Assembly: GCA_033060915.1 (NCBI GenBank)
Contig: CM065380.1
Location: 45,713,001 to 45,777,000, forward strand
Reading direction: 5' to 3'
Length of the DNA stretch: 64,000 bases
Source of the DNA: Euryodendron excelsum
Taxonomy: Eukaryota > Streptophyta > Magnoliopsida > Ericales > Pentaphylacaceae
The notes under the pieces are model-generated. The model saw nothing but the letters and a program-made list of their open reading frames with translations. It searched no databases and was not told the DNA's origin. Made by a program: the position numbers and the translations under genes. Below, one piece after another: positions 23,310 through 34,685 of this stretch; position 1 is the first letter of the stretch; each line of letters starts with the position of its first letter.

Positions 23310-24070
23310 AGGAGAGCGGCCACACAACATGTTGATGCTGTCGTAGAAGAAGTTGAAAGGCTCCTTGATGCTGGTGCAATTAGAGAAATCCACTACCCAC
23401 ATTGGCTGTCAAACATAGTTGTTGTGAAAAAGAAGGACGACAAATGGAGAGTTTATGTTGACTTCACCGATCTAAACAAAGCGTGCTCTAAGGAGCCTTT
23501 CCCTCTGCCCAAAATTGATCAACTGGTAGATGCAACGGCTGGTTTCAAAAGAATGAGCTTCTTGGATGCTTATCTTCGGTATCACCAGATCCCGCTCCAT
23601 GAAAACGACCAAGAGAAAACCGCTTTCATAACTCCAAGAGGCATCTTTTGCTATAAAGCAATGCCTTTTGGACTAAAGAATGTCGGTGCCACCTATCAGC
23701 GACTGGTCACTAAAATGTTCAAAGACCATATCGACAACACTGTGGAAGTTTATATCGATAACATGGCGGTCAAAAGTAAGATCGGCAGTCACCATTTGGA
23801 GAACCTGACGACGGTATTTAACATTCTGAAGTAGTACAAAATGAGGCTTAATGACTCCAAGTGTGTGTTTAGGGTCAGCTCGGGGAAGTTCTTGGGGTTC
23901 TTGGTTACACACTGGAGTATTGAGATAGATCCACAGTAGGTTAATGCTATTCAGAATGTCCAAGCTCCAAGGAACATCAAAGAGGTACAGAAATTGACTG
24001 GCATGGTAACGGCCCTCAATAGATTCATCAGCCGATCTTTAGACAAGTGTCGACAATTTTTTTAGCTTCT
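23310..24070 (+). pseudogene. Reverse transcriptase of the Tat-type element (broken)
   Basis: The palm and fingers motifs are clear: VKKKDDKWRVYVDFTDLNKA near 23421-23480, PFPLPKIDQLVDATAG near 23500-23545, ITPRGIFCYKAMPFGLKNVG near 23628-23687. The catalytic Y-x-D-D is YIDN (23751-23762), so the second metal-binding Asp is lost. Stops at about 23302, 23832, 23938 and 24062 sit where Gln or similar codons are usual, which fits C-to-T change. Confidence 0.88.
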
Positions 24071-24169
24071 TAAAAAGCAAGAGTGATTCAGTTGGACCTA
24101 GGAATGTGATTAAGCCTTGGTAGATTTGAAGAAGTACCTGAGCCAACCTCCCCTACTTTCCACCCAATC

Positions 24170-24560
24170 GAAGCATGAAGAACTCTTCCTCTACTTGGTA
24201 GTGTTAGAGCATGTGGCCAGTGCCGTACAACTCTGATAGTAAGATTGAAAATAGAAGCCGGTCTACTATATTAGCAAAACTCTCTTGGGGGCAGAGAGTA
24301 GGTATTTACCATTAAAGAAACTGGCCCTTACATTAGCAGTAGTGTCACGCAAACTAGTGCACTACTTCAAGGCCCACACTATTAACGTTCTCACGGACCA
24401 CCAACCAAAACCATTTTTGAGAATGGTCGACTTCTATGGCAGGATAGCTAAGTGGGTCGTTGAGCTGGGAGAATTCAACATCAAGTTCCATCCACAATCA
24501 GCAGTCAAGGGGCAGGTACTGGCTAACTTTATTGCTGAATTCTCTATTGAATTGCCGCAG
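24170..24560 (+). pseudogene. RNase H (RT-associated) and connection of the Tat-type element
   Basis: The frame 24285-24671 gives ESRYLPLKKLALTLAVVSRK, then LTDHQPKPFLRM and GRIAKWVVELGEFNIKF. This is the retroviral-type RNase H that follows RT in Ty3/Gypsy pol. The upstream YLVVLEHVASAVQL-like part (about 24190-24235) is split by stops. Confidence 0.8.
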
Positions 24561-24624
24561 GAAAACAACCCAACACCATCTGCCGATTTCCAAAATAATC
24601 ACCTCTCGTTGGACCTTTGGGAAA

Positions 24625-25240
24625 ATGCTAATCATTGGAAATTGTTCATTGACGGAGCATTAAATGACTAGGGGGCAAGATCGGGGATAGTCCTTATCAC
24701 ACCAGACGGTATGGCATTGGAGCAGGCCATCAAACTGGAGTTCACTGCTTCAAACAACGAGTCAGAATACGAGGCTCTGCTCACCGGGCTACATCGAGCT
24801 ATCAATCTTAAAATTTTTGAAGTCATGATCTACTCAGACTCTCAGTTAGTAGTGAATAAGATCACAAGAGAGTACGGAGCAAAGAGCGACAGAATGGCAC
24901 AATACCTGGTCAAAGCAAGAGATTTACTGTCCAAATTTAGCAAATATAGGCTCCACCAGATTGGCTGTGACAGCAATGCTCATGTTGATGCCTTAGCAAC
25001 GCTTACGACAACCCTAAAGTCAGGCTCTAAGAGAACAACCCATGTAGAGACGCTAGCCAATCTTAGGATATTTCAAGAAGAAGAGCAAGCCTTGGCAATT
25101 GAACAATTGGGACCATCCTGGATGGTCCCAATCATCTCCTATCTGGACAAAGATGAACTCTTCAAAGACAAGAATGAAGCCAGACGAGTCAAGCACAAAA
25201 CCCTTAGATACTTGCTGTCACCAACTAAGGAACTCTATTG
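24625..25240 (+). pseudogene. Second (archaeal-type) RNase H of the Tat-type element
   Basis: HWKLFIDGALND, a TAG stop (24669-24671), then [13 protein letters not shown] and [19 protein letters not shown] form a second RNase H with catalytic Asp (FIDGA), Glu (SEYEALL) and Asp ([10 protein letters not shown]). Two RNase H domains in one pol are a hallmark of Tat-type elements. This is the best preserved enzyme of the element, with only the early stop breaking it. Confidence 0.85.
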
Positions 25241-25262
25241 AAGATCTTTCACAGGTCCCTAC

Positions 25263-26236
25263 TTGCACTATGTTCACTTAGAAAAAGTGCAGGACGTCAT
25301 GTTCAAAATTCATGAAGGGATCTGTGAAAGTCATATCGGTGGGAGATTTGTGGTCCACCAAACTATCTCACAAGGATACTGGTGGCCCTATACGCAAAAG
25401 GACGCGGCCCAGTACGTACTGAAATATGAAAAGTGTCAAAGGTTCTCTCCAATTATACATCAGCCTGCGGAGGACCTCACAACCTTAACCAGCCCTTGGC
25501 CTTTTACCCAGTGGGGATTGGATATAGTCGGGCCTTTGCCTTGAGCTCCAAGCAACAAAAGGTTCCTTATTGTAACAACAAATTATTTTACCAAGTGGGT
25601 GGAGGCAGAACCCCTGTCAACCATTAGAGAAATTGATGTTAAGCAGTTCGTTTGGAGGAACATAGTAACAAGGTTCTGCATACCTCGGGCGCTTGTCTCA
25701 AACAATGGCACCAAATTCGATGGCAACATGTCCGGTCATTTTGCGACGAGCTCGGGATCAGAAATTACTATTCAACACCGGCCTATCCACAGTACAATGG
25801 GCAAGCCAAAATTTTAAACAAGACTATGTTGAACGGGATCAAAAAGCAACTGGAAAAGGCTAAAGGAAAATGGGTGGAGGAACTGCCTAGTGTCCTATGG
25901 TCTTATAGAACCACCTCGAGGAGATCTACTAGCGAAACCCCATTTTCTTTGGCCTACGGGGTGGAAGCAGTTATACTCTTAGAGGTGAGGCTACCAACGA
26001 TTAGATCAACAACATTTGATACTGGAGTTAACAACCAGACTCTGGCTAAAGATCTGGATCTTGCCGAAGAAAATAGGGAGGTTGCCCTGATTAGACTCAT
26101 TGGATATCATCAACAATTGAGTCACTCCTATAACAAACAGATTCATCCAAGAGCCTTTTTACCAGGAGACTTAGTATCACAGAAAGTATTGGGGGCAACA
26201 AAGAATCCAGCAGATGGAAAGCTCGGCACCAACTGA
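25263..26236 (+). pseudogene. Integrase of the Tat-type element (catalytic residues lost)
   Basis: The N-terminal zinc module is present (HEGICESHIGGR ... YEKCQRF), but the first Cys of the C-x-x-C pair is Tyr. The catalytic core has WGLDIVGPLP (first Asp kept), LVSNNGTKFD (second Asp now Asn, codon 25701-25703) and GQAKILNKTM (the Glu position is now Lys, codon 25808-25810). One frameshift near 25740 and a TGA at about 25543 also break it. The C-terminal part (KWVEELPSVLWSYRTTSRRS) is well kept. Confidence 0.88.
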
Positions 26237-26499
26237 GAGAATCCCTACCGAGTGGCGTTCTAAGTCTGCGTGGGGGCATACCGACTGAAAACTGTCGAAG
26301 ATGGGAGATAGCTACCCCGACCTTGGAACGCCAACAACCTAAAGAAATTTTACCAGTAGAATTGACTCCCGTACGATGTAACAACTCAGCAATGTCTAGT
26401 CCTTTTGAAATTTTATACAATCAATAAAAATTTGAAGTCATTCGAACAAATCCATTTGTCTGATGCTACTCCAAAACACAAAACACTGAAGGAAGAAAA

Positions 26500-27060
26500 A
26501 ACCAGGTGTAAAAACTTGGTCCTGGACCATTTATGGCCAGGTCGACCAATGAAGGTCATAAAAACCAAGTGTAAAAACTTGGTCTTGGACCATTTATGGC
26601 CGGGTCGACCAATGAAGGTCATAAAAAACCAAGTGTAAAAACTTGGTCCTATCCAAGTTGGGTAGGTCAACCAATAAAGGTCATAAAAATCAAGTGTAAA
26701 AACTTAATCCTAGACCATTTATGGCCAGGTCGACCAATGAAAATCATAAAAAATCAAGTGTAAAAATTTGGTCCTGTCCAAATAGGGCAGGTCGACCAAT
26801 AAAGGTCATAAAAACCAAGTGTAAAAACTTAGTTCTAGACCATTTATGACCAGGTCGACCAAGGAAGGTCATAAAAAACTAAGTGTAAAAACTTAGTCCT
26901 ATCCAAATTGGACAGGTCGGCCAATGAAGGTTATAAAAAATCAAGTGTAAATACTTGGTCCTGGACCATTTAGAGTCAGGTCGGCCAATGAAGGTCACAA
27001 AAAAACCAAGTGTAAAAAACTTGGTCCTGTCTAAGTTGGGCAGGTCGACTAAACGAAGGC
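26500..27060 (+). repeat. Tandem array of about 63-bp monomers in alternating types
   Basis: About nine head-to-tail monomers start with ACCAAGTGTAAAAACTTGG near 26501, 26564, 26628, 26689, 26753, 26814, 26878, 26940 and 27005. After two units of type A (GGACCATTTATGGCCAGG, 63-64 bp), type B (TGTCCAAGTTGGGCAGG, 61-62 bp) and type A alternate, giving a dimeric higher-order unit of about 125 bp. Each monomer contains the hairpin CCAAG...CTTGG and the palindrome GGTCGACC. The array lies between integrase and the antisense ORF of the Tat-type element. Confidence 0.92.
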
Positions 27061-27533
27061 TACAGTTTTTATAAATAAGCTTATAACCAAGACCCGCCTT
27101 GGTTCTGCCTAAGTCAAGAAGGTCAGCCAAAAAAAGCCATAAAAACTAAAGAATCAAAAGATAAGTATCTTGACTCAACCTGACCCAAGCCCTGTAAGTT
27201 GGCCAAATCAGGGGCCACAATTTACTAATTGAGGCATTTATTTTCTTTGCTAAAACCAATTTTCTACCTAAGTTTGGTAGCTTGGCGAGCAAATGACAAG
27301 TTTTTATTTTCCTAACTTATTTAGAAAGTTTTGTCTTTGGCAAGTTAGCCCAAGAGTGGTCAAAAAACTTGTTTACAATATAAATTGACTATCTGCAAGA
27401 GAGGTACTCATAGCACAAAAAAGTATGTACACAAAAGACAACAAATGGAAAAAACTGTTCATTTATAAAATATGCGAAATTTATAATTATGCTCACAAAA
27501 AAAAAAAAAACAAAAAAAGCAAAGTAAAAGGTC

Positions 27534-29647
27534 CTAAAGCAACTCAGCAGTTGGAGGCTCAGCGAGGGGCAGCTTAGATGGAGGTAACTTGGCAGTTAGT
27601 GGCTTGACGAGGGGCAGATCAGCCGGAGGTAGCTCGGCAGAATTGCCTTTGTTAACTACCTCGGCTTCAGGGACAGTGTTTGCCACTCCACCTCGAGTGT
27701 CTCCATCAGTATTTTCGTCCTTAGGCTCCAATTCAACATTAGCCCAAGCAGGTATTTTCGTCCAAAGGGGGGAAGATTTGTCCAGCTTCAACTTTTTTAG
27801 AGTCAACGTCCAGCTATCTTGAAAAACGCCTTCAGCAATGCTTTTCACCTAGATCTCATACTAATCCCCGGCGTCGTCAAAACCCTTAGTGTATTGAGCC
27901 TCACCCTCTTTCTTCAGCCCTTCCACCTCTAATAGAGATTCAGCCAGAGCCATTTTAGCTTCGGATGCCGACTTATCAACCTCGATCAGCCTAGTTTTCA
28001 AATCGGCAGCCTTAGCCTTGGCTTAATCAAAGTCTTTTTCTTTTTGTTTATAGTAGGATTACGTTTCTACTAGAAGGACCTACTGATCTTGAAATGCCTC
28101 ATCGAAATCTCTGGCCTCACGATCTCTCATGTGGAATCTACCCTTCAGCCGATTGTGGTTCCACAACAAATTGTTGTGCCAATCTTGTAGAGTGTAGAAT
28201 CGATGCAAGATTTCCAGACTTTGGATCGCTCCTTGTGTAGGACAAAAAAGGGCAAAACTCAAATGGAAAGCTCAACAGAAGATTTGAATAAGAAAGATAG
28301 ATAAGAAAGACTTCTTACCACCATTGACGCATGAACGATGCTTACCAGCAGATCCCCGTTACCAATTTTATTTAGCTCCTTGACATCTTTAGGTGGCACT
28401 ATCGCCTGAAGAGCCCCAACAGCCGCTCTAGCACAGTTGAGGACCAAATCTTAGATGGTCATGGCCCGATCAGCAATATTTGGCAGAGATATGAACTCCT
28501 CAGGTATCGGCTCCTCCACTTTGCCTTTGCCCTTTGGATTAGTACCTACCAATGCAGAAGAGGGAGCAGCAAAATCTACCATCTTTGCTTGAGCAGCCTC
28601 TTTCTCGACAGTCTTTTCCAGCTTTCTTTTCTTCACTCCTTCGTGAGATACTGGAGCTTCATCCAGTTCAACCACCTCGGGGGTGGCAGGAGCTCCAGTG
28701 TCGGAGTGCACGGCGGGGGGAGGAACATTGGCATCACCAGCATTAGCAGTGACTTTGGTGATGGAAGAAGTGGTGGCGACAGAGAATGAGGCCACCCCTC
28801 TCATCTTCTTAGAAATCCTTCCTCTCAGTGCCAACGATAGATCTCGTAACTTGGGAGTTATGTCACCTTTAGCAACGGTAGTTGGGGGGGCGACAGCAAA
28901 AGGGGCAGGGAGCGGGGGCAGCAATGCTGGGTACTTGCTAATCTCATGCTAACCTCCCTCTGTCTTCTACGTAGCGAGAACCGAGCCAGCAACTCCGTGT
29001 ATCGCCATAAAAGATTAGTACTGAACTGGATATCCTAACAAGATGTGAGTAGCTCGCCCAATTCTAGCTAATGCTCATTCACCCTTGTACATCCAAGTGA
29101 CTTCTAAAACTTTTAAGTCAACCCCCAGGAGTTCAGTCTCCTTGTCCTTGACACCAAAATTTGCTGCAAAGAGAAAATAAAAGGGTGACGAGTCAAAAAT
29201 AAATGAAATCTCAGATAGATAAGAGGAAAAGTTTATGCCAGATCAGAGAAGAGGTGATTAACCTATTTTTTGCGGGACCTTGGGGCATCGTGCTGGTGGG
29301 GCTAACTCCACTGGGATATCCCCAAATTCCCAAGGACCACTCACCCTACCTATGATGTCATCAATCCCATTCCCCAAGCTTGGAAGAAATTGAACCAACT
29401 CCCTGGGGCTTGTTCTGGCCCTAAAGTAATATCTATGGTGGTCTGACAGGGCATTGTTCAGCTCTACTGCCGAGTAGCAGTAATCGAACTTGTGAAACTC
29501 CAGGTTCAAACTTAATTGTCTGTTCAACTCAACCACTCCCATCACTATCCTATAGCCATTTGGTGCGAGCTGGATTGGAGCAATTTTGTAATGGTTGAGG
29601 ATTTCAATCAGAAAGGGGTGAGTGAAAAAATGGAGTCCTCCCTCCAC
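27534..29647 (-). pseudogene. Antisense accessory ORF of the Tat-type element
   Basis: Downstream of pol, the minus strand carries open pieces at 29647-29258, 28924-28451, 28447-28259, 28262-28080 and 27848-27534. The first has HPFLIEILNHYKIAPIQLAP followed by NGYRIVMGVVELNRQL. This resembles the 'putative gypsy-type transposon' (Transposase_28) domain that plant annotation often finds in antisense ORFs of Tat elements. The later pieces are charged and Pro/Ala-rich, and the last has a repeated LPPADLP/LPPSKLP-type tail (about 27534-27630). Stops separate the pieces, so it is degenerate here. The role of such ORFs is unknown. Confidence 0.7.
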
Positions 29648-30103
29648 AATAGCAACGAGAGGGAAGGGAGTCCCTTCCTTAGTTACTACTTAACCATCGT
29701 CCTTAGGACCAACCTAGCTAACGTTTACGTCTATCGAAAAATTGTATTGGGCCTTAAACGAAGCAATGCTATCGGAAGAGTTAAGCGTATTCCTAAGGTG
29801 TGAACCCATTATGTATCGAGGACAAAAAGTTCTAGGGTTTCCTATCCGGAGATGTAAGAAACGAATGAGAAGAAAGGTAGAACTTATAGAGTTGCTATCC
29901 TAGCGAATAAGACAGATGGAAAGTTAGGGATTGCTCTGCATTCGATAAGTAATCACAACTCCTTTGTCTGCAGAGAAAGTCAAGACAGCAGCAATGGGTT
30001 CGAGTTACTCAACGATCACGTCTCATTAAAAGACTTCTAACGATTGACGTCATGCACTGAATAGTAATGATACACCAGCCCTAACCCCCTACCAAAGGGT
30101 GTT

Positions 30104-30119
30104 AAGGCTAGGGGGCAAT
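30104..30119 (+). promoter_or_regulatory. Polypurine tract of the Tat-type element
   Basis: AAGGCTAGGGGGCAAT directly precedes the right LTR. A purine-rich tract here primes plus-strand DNA synthesis. Confidence 0.7.
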
Positions 30120-30739
30120 TGTGGGTTAAGAAACTCTAGCCTAGCTCATTAGGGTAGGCCCGATAAAGATCAAGCAAATTTATTTGGGCTTGTAACAACC
30201 CAAATATCATCAATATAGCTTAGGCCCATATTCCTGAGATTAGCCCAAGTCATAAGACTTCTTAACCCAAAGAGCTGGGGCACTCGCCAGGGATACTAGA
30301 GCACTTAATACTCGATTGTCAGTATTTAATGTTGTACAGACTTGCATTTAATGCGAAAGAGATGTCGCACACAATGACCATATTCACTTCCGGTCAGTCG
30401 AACTCGAGCATGACGATAAAGGTGAGTTTTTGTTCGATCAGTCAACTCGAGCCGGCATAAGCCTATGAGATAGGTTATGATTACCAGAGTAGGCTTAATA
30501 GAGAGCACTACACTATAAACACTAAAACCTCAAGAAGCAAGATATGGACAATTGATTTCAAGCATACACTGTCTTTATTTATTTGATTCTCGATTAAGAT
30601 TGTTAACTTAATTGTTGGAGTATGATCGGCCCAAAGAGGGTCGACCCATTCTAACTTCTCTGTCCCTTTTACAGCAAGTTGGTACTCATTGATATTAGTT
30701 TAAGTGATCGGCCAGACCTTCCCAGAAATCTCACTTACA
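30120..30739 (+). repeat. Right LTR of the Tat-type element
   Basis: 620 bp, TGTGGGTTAAG...CTCACTTACA, followed by the CTAGT target duplication. It carries a TATAAA-like ACTATAAACACT about 110 bases before the gene-like TTTATT signal, as does the left copy. Confidence 0.95.
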
Positions 30740-31238
30740 CTAGTGTACCAAACTCTTACCATCATAAGGTTTGGAGAAGTTCAATGTGAGTAGTTTTACT
30801 CTAGCGCGTGAAGAGATTATTTCCATATTTTGGATCACGCTCAAGTAGCTACGAAGCAACGTTATCAAAATAAATTATAGCTAGTTAATATTGCACTATG
30901 ACTATCAACCAACCTAACTTTTTTTGTTGTATTACTAAAAAATTATTCAGTACTCCTAGAGTAATACGTCATCTTTGTTGCACCACTCACATGGTGGATC
31001 TATCTCACCTAATAGTTGAGGGACTCACCCCATGTAAGTGAAGGAGTAAGGACATGTTGTGTTCCAAGAACACTAAATAATTTTTGTGTAGTACATTTTT
31101 TGATCAAACAAATAAATTTAAAAGTAAATGAAAATGCTGACTTCGTCCTCCAAAAGGTCTTTACTTTTTTAAATTCTTTGTGATATAACTCTTAAAGATG
31201 ATGTTATAGTGGGGGGTTTCTAAGTTGAATGGTAGTTT
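30740..31238 (+). repeat. Duplicated segment, copy A, middle part
   Basis: Collinear with 36705-37246. Shared blocks are TTTGGAGAAGTTCAA, AATATTGCACTATGACTATC, GAAATGCTGACTTCGTCCTC and GAATGGTAGTTTT. Copy A loses similarity exactly at 31239, where a TGTTGGAAATT-type LTR begins. Confidence 0.9.
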
Positions 31239-31555
31239 TGTTGGAAATTAGTGATGTTTTCATCACTTTGAGTCATATTTAAAATGGTACCCATGCAACT
31301 AATTGAGTGGGTCCATAGTTTTATGAGTTAACCTCCATGAGGAGATTAAAAGCATATATCCATTTGCTTAAATCCATGAAAGAGTGAATAAGTGATTGGC
31401 TTTCAAAGTTTCAAACTTTACTATGTTATACTTGGTTAAATGCCTTGTCCCACATTGATTGAAAAGGAACTCTTTAAGGGGTCTATATAGCTTTACTTTA
31501 GAGTGGGGTTTGGGCCCTAAGGGGCACCCTAGTTTTGTAGAAGGGGGAGGACCTA

Positions 31556-32022
31556 CCCAAACTTGGGTCCATCACGTGCACCCAGCCCAAAACCGAGCCA
31601 AGATTAGGATCAATAAGATACCAAATGTAGTCTTATATTTTTTACAAAAAATTCAAATTTAATAAATAAATAAATAAATAATTTATTTATTTGAATCAGT
31701 TATGACCGTTGGTGGTAAGGCTTTGTATGGCTAGCTAGTGCCTTTTTTGAACAGACACTTGTGTTCCTATTTAAACACAACATACCAAGCTTGGGTCTAC
31801 AACATGCGTGCCCCGCCCCGAATTGGACTAGGATTAGGATCAATAAGATACCAAACACGATCTTATATATATATATATTTTTGGTAGAAGATTCAAATTT
31901 AATATATATTTAATTTATTTATTTATTTGAATAAGTTATGACCGTTGGTGGTAAGGCTTTGATTGGCTGGCTAGTGTCTTTTTCGAATAGGCACCTATGT
32001 GCCTACTTAAACACAACCTTTT
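31556..32022 (+). repeat. Two tandem copies of a 230-bp unit within the LTR-like insertion
   Basis: Units of about 232 bp repeat: AAGATTAGGATCAATAAGAT in the first and AGGATTAGGATCAATAAGAT in the second. Both also carry GTTATGACCGTTGGTGGTAA and a terminal TTAAACACAAC. Each contains an (AAAT)n-type AT-rich stretch that differs in length. Confidence 0.9.
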
Positions 32023-32117
32023 TTTGTATTCAGACTTAGGTTTTTAATCCGAGCTTCTTCCTGCATATCCAGAGACTTAATCTCTACATTTGCAGAGAGC
32101 ATTGTAAGAGAGTACAC

Positions 32118-33806
32118 TGTTAGCCTAAGTAGGTAACTCAAGAGGGGGGTGAATTAGGTTCTTTAAATATAATCACAAACAATGCAATTAAAAACTAATT
32201 AAGCAATGTAATAGTGGCTAATCAAACTATAAACAAAGCAAACAAATAATAAGATGCAATGCAAGCAAGTGATATGAGCAGGGAAGAAAAACAGAACACA
32301 ATGAAGAACACCAGATTTACTGAGATTCGATCACAACGTATGATATACGTTGTCACCCCCAAGATACTCTTGAAAGTCTTTTACTATTCAAAAACTCCTT
32401 TACACAGCAAGTGCTAGTTGCCCAAATGCCCAGCTTACTTTTTACAAGAGCTTTTCCCAAGCTCTCAAATCTTCCAAATGATTTTGTCAAAGTTTCACTC
32501 AAACTTACAAGGATTTTTGATAAGAACACTCAAATTCACAAGTTTACAAACCCACCCAAGTGAAATAGATGAAGTTAATATAATGGGTAACTCTCTCAAA
32601 GAGTAGATAATCAAGTGTAGGTTCAGCAATCAACCCCAATCACTCAACAAAATGAATGTAGCAGTTAGGGCTAAAAAAATCTCAGCTTCATTCTTTGATT
32701 CAGCACTGATGATTTTTCATTCTTGTATATAGATGTTGTGGGGATCTTGTATTTTATAGCCTTGCATCGATTCTAACAGTTGGTGGTAGTTAAAGAAGCA
32801 TGAAATGCGAAATCAGACCTTCAGAATGTTAAAAAATATAACCGTTACAATGGCATGGGTCGACTCTTCGGCTGGATGTATTGACTCCTTGTTCTGAACT
32901 CAGCTTTTTAAGCAATCTGTCTTCATGTGTCGACTCTTGATGAACGAAATGTCAACTTCTTTTGGTTCTAACATGTATCTCTAAAGCACTGTCCCTATGT
33001 GTCGACTCGTTTAAAAACATTTCCAAGGTTATGCAATTTGGACCAAGGTGTCGACCCTTTTAACTTTGGCAAGCTCAGATTCAAGCCACTGTCTTCATGT
33101 GTCGACTTCTGGAGTTGATGTGTCAACTCTTGCCAATCCATAGACTTTATTTTGCATGTCTTCTTCAATATTCTTCCAAACCTTCAAGCACTTCAATAAT
33201 TTTCCAGATTAGGCTTCTAAGACTTGAAATAACTTCTCCAATACATGTTGATCTTCAAGAACACTTTCAATCTCTTCGAAATGAAATTAATTCATTTTGA
33301 TTACTTGTAGGATTTTTCAATCAACATCATTTCTTTAATTGATCCAAGATTTTATCAAAATCTTTAAGAGAGTTTCCAAGTCTTGTGATATTTTCTTCAA
33401 CTGATCTTCCATTCTTTAAATGTTAGCATCTCTAAGTTAGGCATCAATATTGATTGTCGACCTCTTTCTCATTGTTGACGATCTCTTTTAATAGTTGCCG
33501 ATATCTTTTTCTAATCTTGTTATGCCATATTATAGAAGGTTCAGTTCTTCCAAAAGAGCTGCCGACCTTATTCTCTTTGTTGCTAATCTCTTTTAAATGA
33601 TGCCGATCTCTTTTTCAAATCTAGATATTCACACGCCCTTGTCAAGCTTCTCAATACACAAGTTCTTTAGTATTCTCTAATAAATTGAGCTTCAAATCAC
33701 ATTCTTAGGAGAGATTAAGATCATTAATAATTTGCACACTAAGTAGAGTAATTAGACTACTAATACAATATTTTCTTATCATTAAAATCAAGGCATGGAG
33801 TCAACA
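32118..33806 (-). mobile_element. Solo LTR, Copia-type, TSD TACAC
   Basis: 1,689 bp bounded by TGTTAGCC...GTCAACA and the perfect 5-bp repeat TACAC (32113-32117, 33807-33811). In the minus direction it starts TGTTGACTCCATGCCTTGAT, a start typical of long Copia LTRs, and near its other end has the complement of CTCAAGAGGGGGGTGAATT. A similar LTR-like insertion is at 55017-56862. With one LTR and no internal region, it is the scar of LTR-LTR recombination. Confidence 0.8.
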
Positions 33807-33912
33807 TACACCACTGTTGGGTTCACCAAAACACACAAATTGCAGTGTAGCATCTGCGCGTGTGTTGATCATTGTATCCTAAAAGATAGATGTCTAATTC
33901 TGACCATAAGCG

Positions 33913-34470
33913 CCACATGTAGGTATATTTGTCTTAAGGACTGGGGAGGAGATTAGTCGAGGTGCGCATATACCGGCCCAGACATCCTTGACCGCAATAC
34001 AAAAAAAAAAAAAGATAAGTAATTTTTTTAGAACCTAAAATCCAGAGGTTAGTTATGTCATTTTCTCTATATCACATACCACAAGTGATTTAATAATTCT
34101 GGTGATAAAGCTTTTAATGTGCTCATAGAATGATTTTGTTTGCCGTAATGTTACGTTAGCAAAATGACTCAGTTTCAACATTGTACTTGATGTTTTTTCT
34201 TTCTCCAAATAATGAGAATTGAAGTTTTCAAGCTATCTTGATTTCCTAAAATTTATATATGCAGGAAGGGCAACCCTATTGCTTGATTTTCTGTTGTATC
34301 ACTCCATCCTTTGATTTTCTATTTGCTCTTGACCGGGTGATGACTAGGAAAGAGAGAGCATGGTTGAATTCTCAAGCTTGCAAGAAGACTCCAACTTAAG
34401 TCTACATAGCATATTAGCAACTGCGTATTTTCTTCTTTGAAAGTCCCACTCAGCCATTTTCAGGTGTCAT
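33913..34470 (+). repeat. Duplicated segment, copy A, right part
   Basis: Collinear with about 37655-38455. Shared blocks are GATTAGTCGAGG, GAACCTAAAAT, GGAAGGGCAACCCTATT, CACTCCATCCTTTGATTT, AGCTTGCAAGAAGACT and TATTTTCTTCTTTGAAAGTC. The G-box of copy B (CACGTGTC, 38444) reads CAGGTGTC here. Confidence 0.88.
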
Positions 34471-34677
34471 GACTGACCATGCCAAGTAAAGTAGTATATT
34501 GGAATAATAGATTTACAAAATACTATTTGTCTTATTTGAATGAATTTTTTGAAACCTATAAATTGTATTTAAACAAAAGGTAAAATATTGAAAAGTAGCA
34601 GTAAAACATTTTGAATTTGAAAACTAGGACACATAAAATAAGACTTTCAAAGAAGAAAAACAAGACAAACAAATAGA
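34471..34677. other. Unassigned sequence at the duplication junction
   Basis: AT-rich spacer between the end of detectable copy A and the hAT element. No features were recognised. Confidence 0.4.
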
Positions 34678-34685
34678 ACAGAGAG

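Larger units (their letters stand above)
20084..30739 (+). mobile_element. Ty3/Gypsy retrotransposon, Tat-type, decayed
   Basis: A full-length 10,656-bp element: LTRs 20084-20703 and 30120-30739 (620 bp each, TGTGGG...TTACA), primer-binding site just after the left LTR, purine tract before the right LTR, and perfect 5-bp target duplication CTAGT (20079-20083, 30740-30744). Internal order is gag, protease, reverse transcriptase, RNase H, a second archaeal-type RNase H, integrase, a tandem-repeat block, and an antisense ORF. The second RNase H and the antisense ORF point to the Tat branch. My hand count is about 75 differences over 620 LTR positions (about 12%), nearly all transitions. Every coding domain has stops or frameshifts. 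The matching empty site is preserved at 36705-36709. Confidence 0.95.
31239..33912 (+). mobile_element. Copia-like LTR or LTR fragment, interrupted
   Basis: The insertion starts with TGTTGGAAATTAGTG at the point where copy B (near 37246) has no interruption. Internal text such as TGTCCCACATTGATTG resembles Copia-type LTR starts. The end near CGCCACA (about 33912) is inferred from where similarity to copy B resumes. The matching 413 bp of copy B (37247-37660) is absent here, so a deletion accompanied or followed insertion, and no target duplication is visible. A separate solo LTR (32118-33806) sits inside. Confidence 0.55.

Noticed and set aside
26500..27060. CRISPR-like regular repeats
   Set aside because: Units are contiguous tandem monomers without unique spacers, inside a plant retrotransposon.
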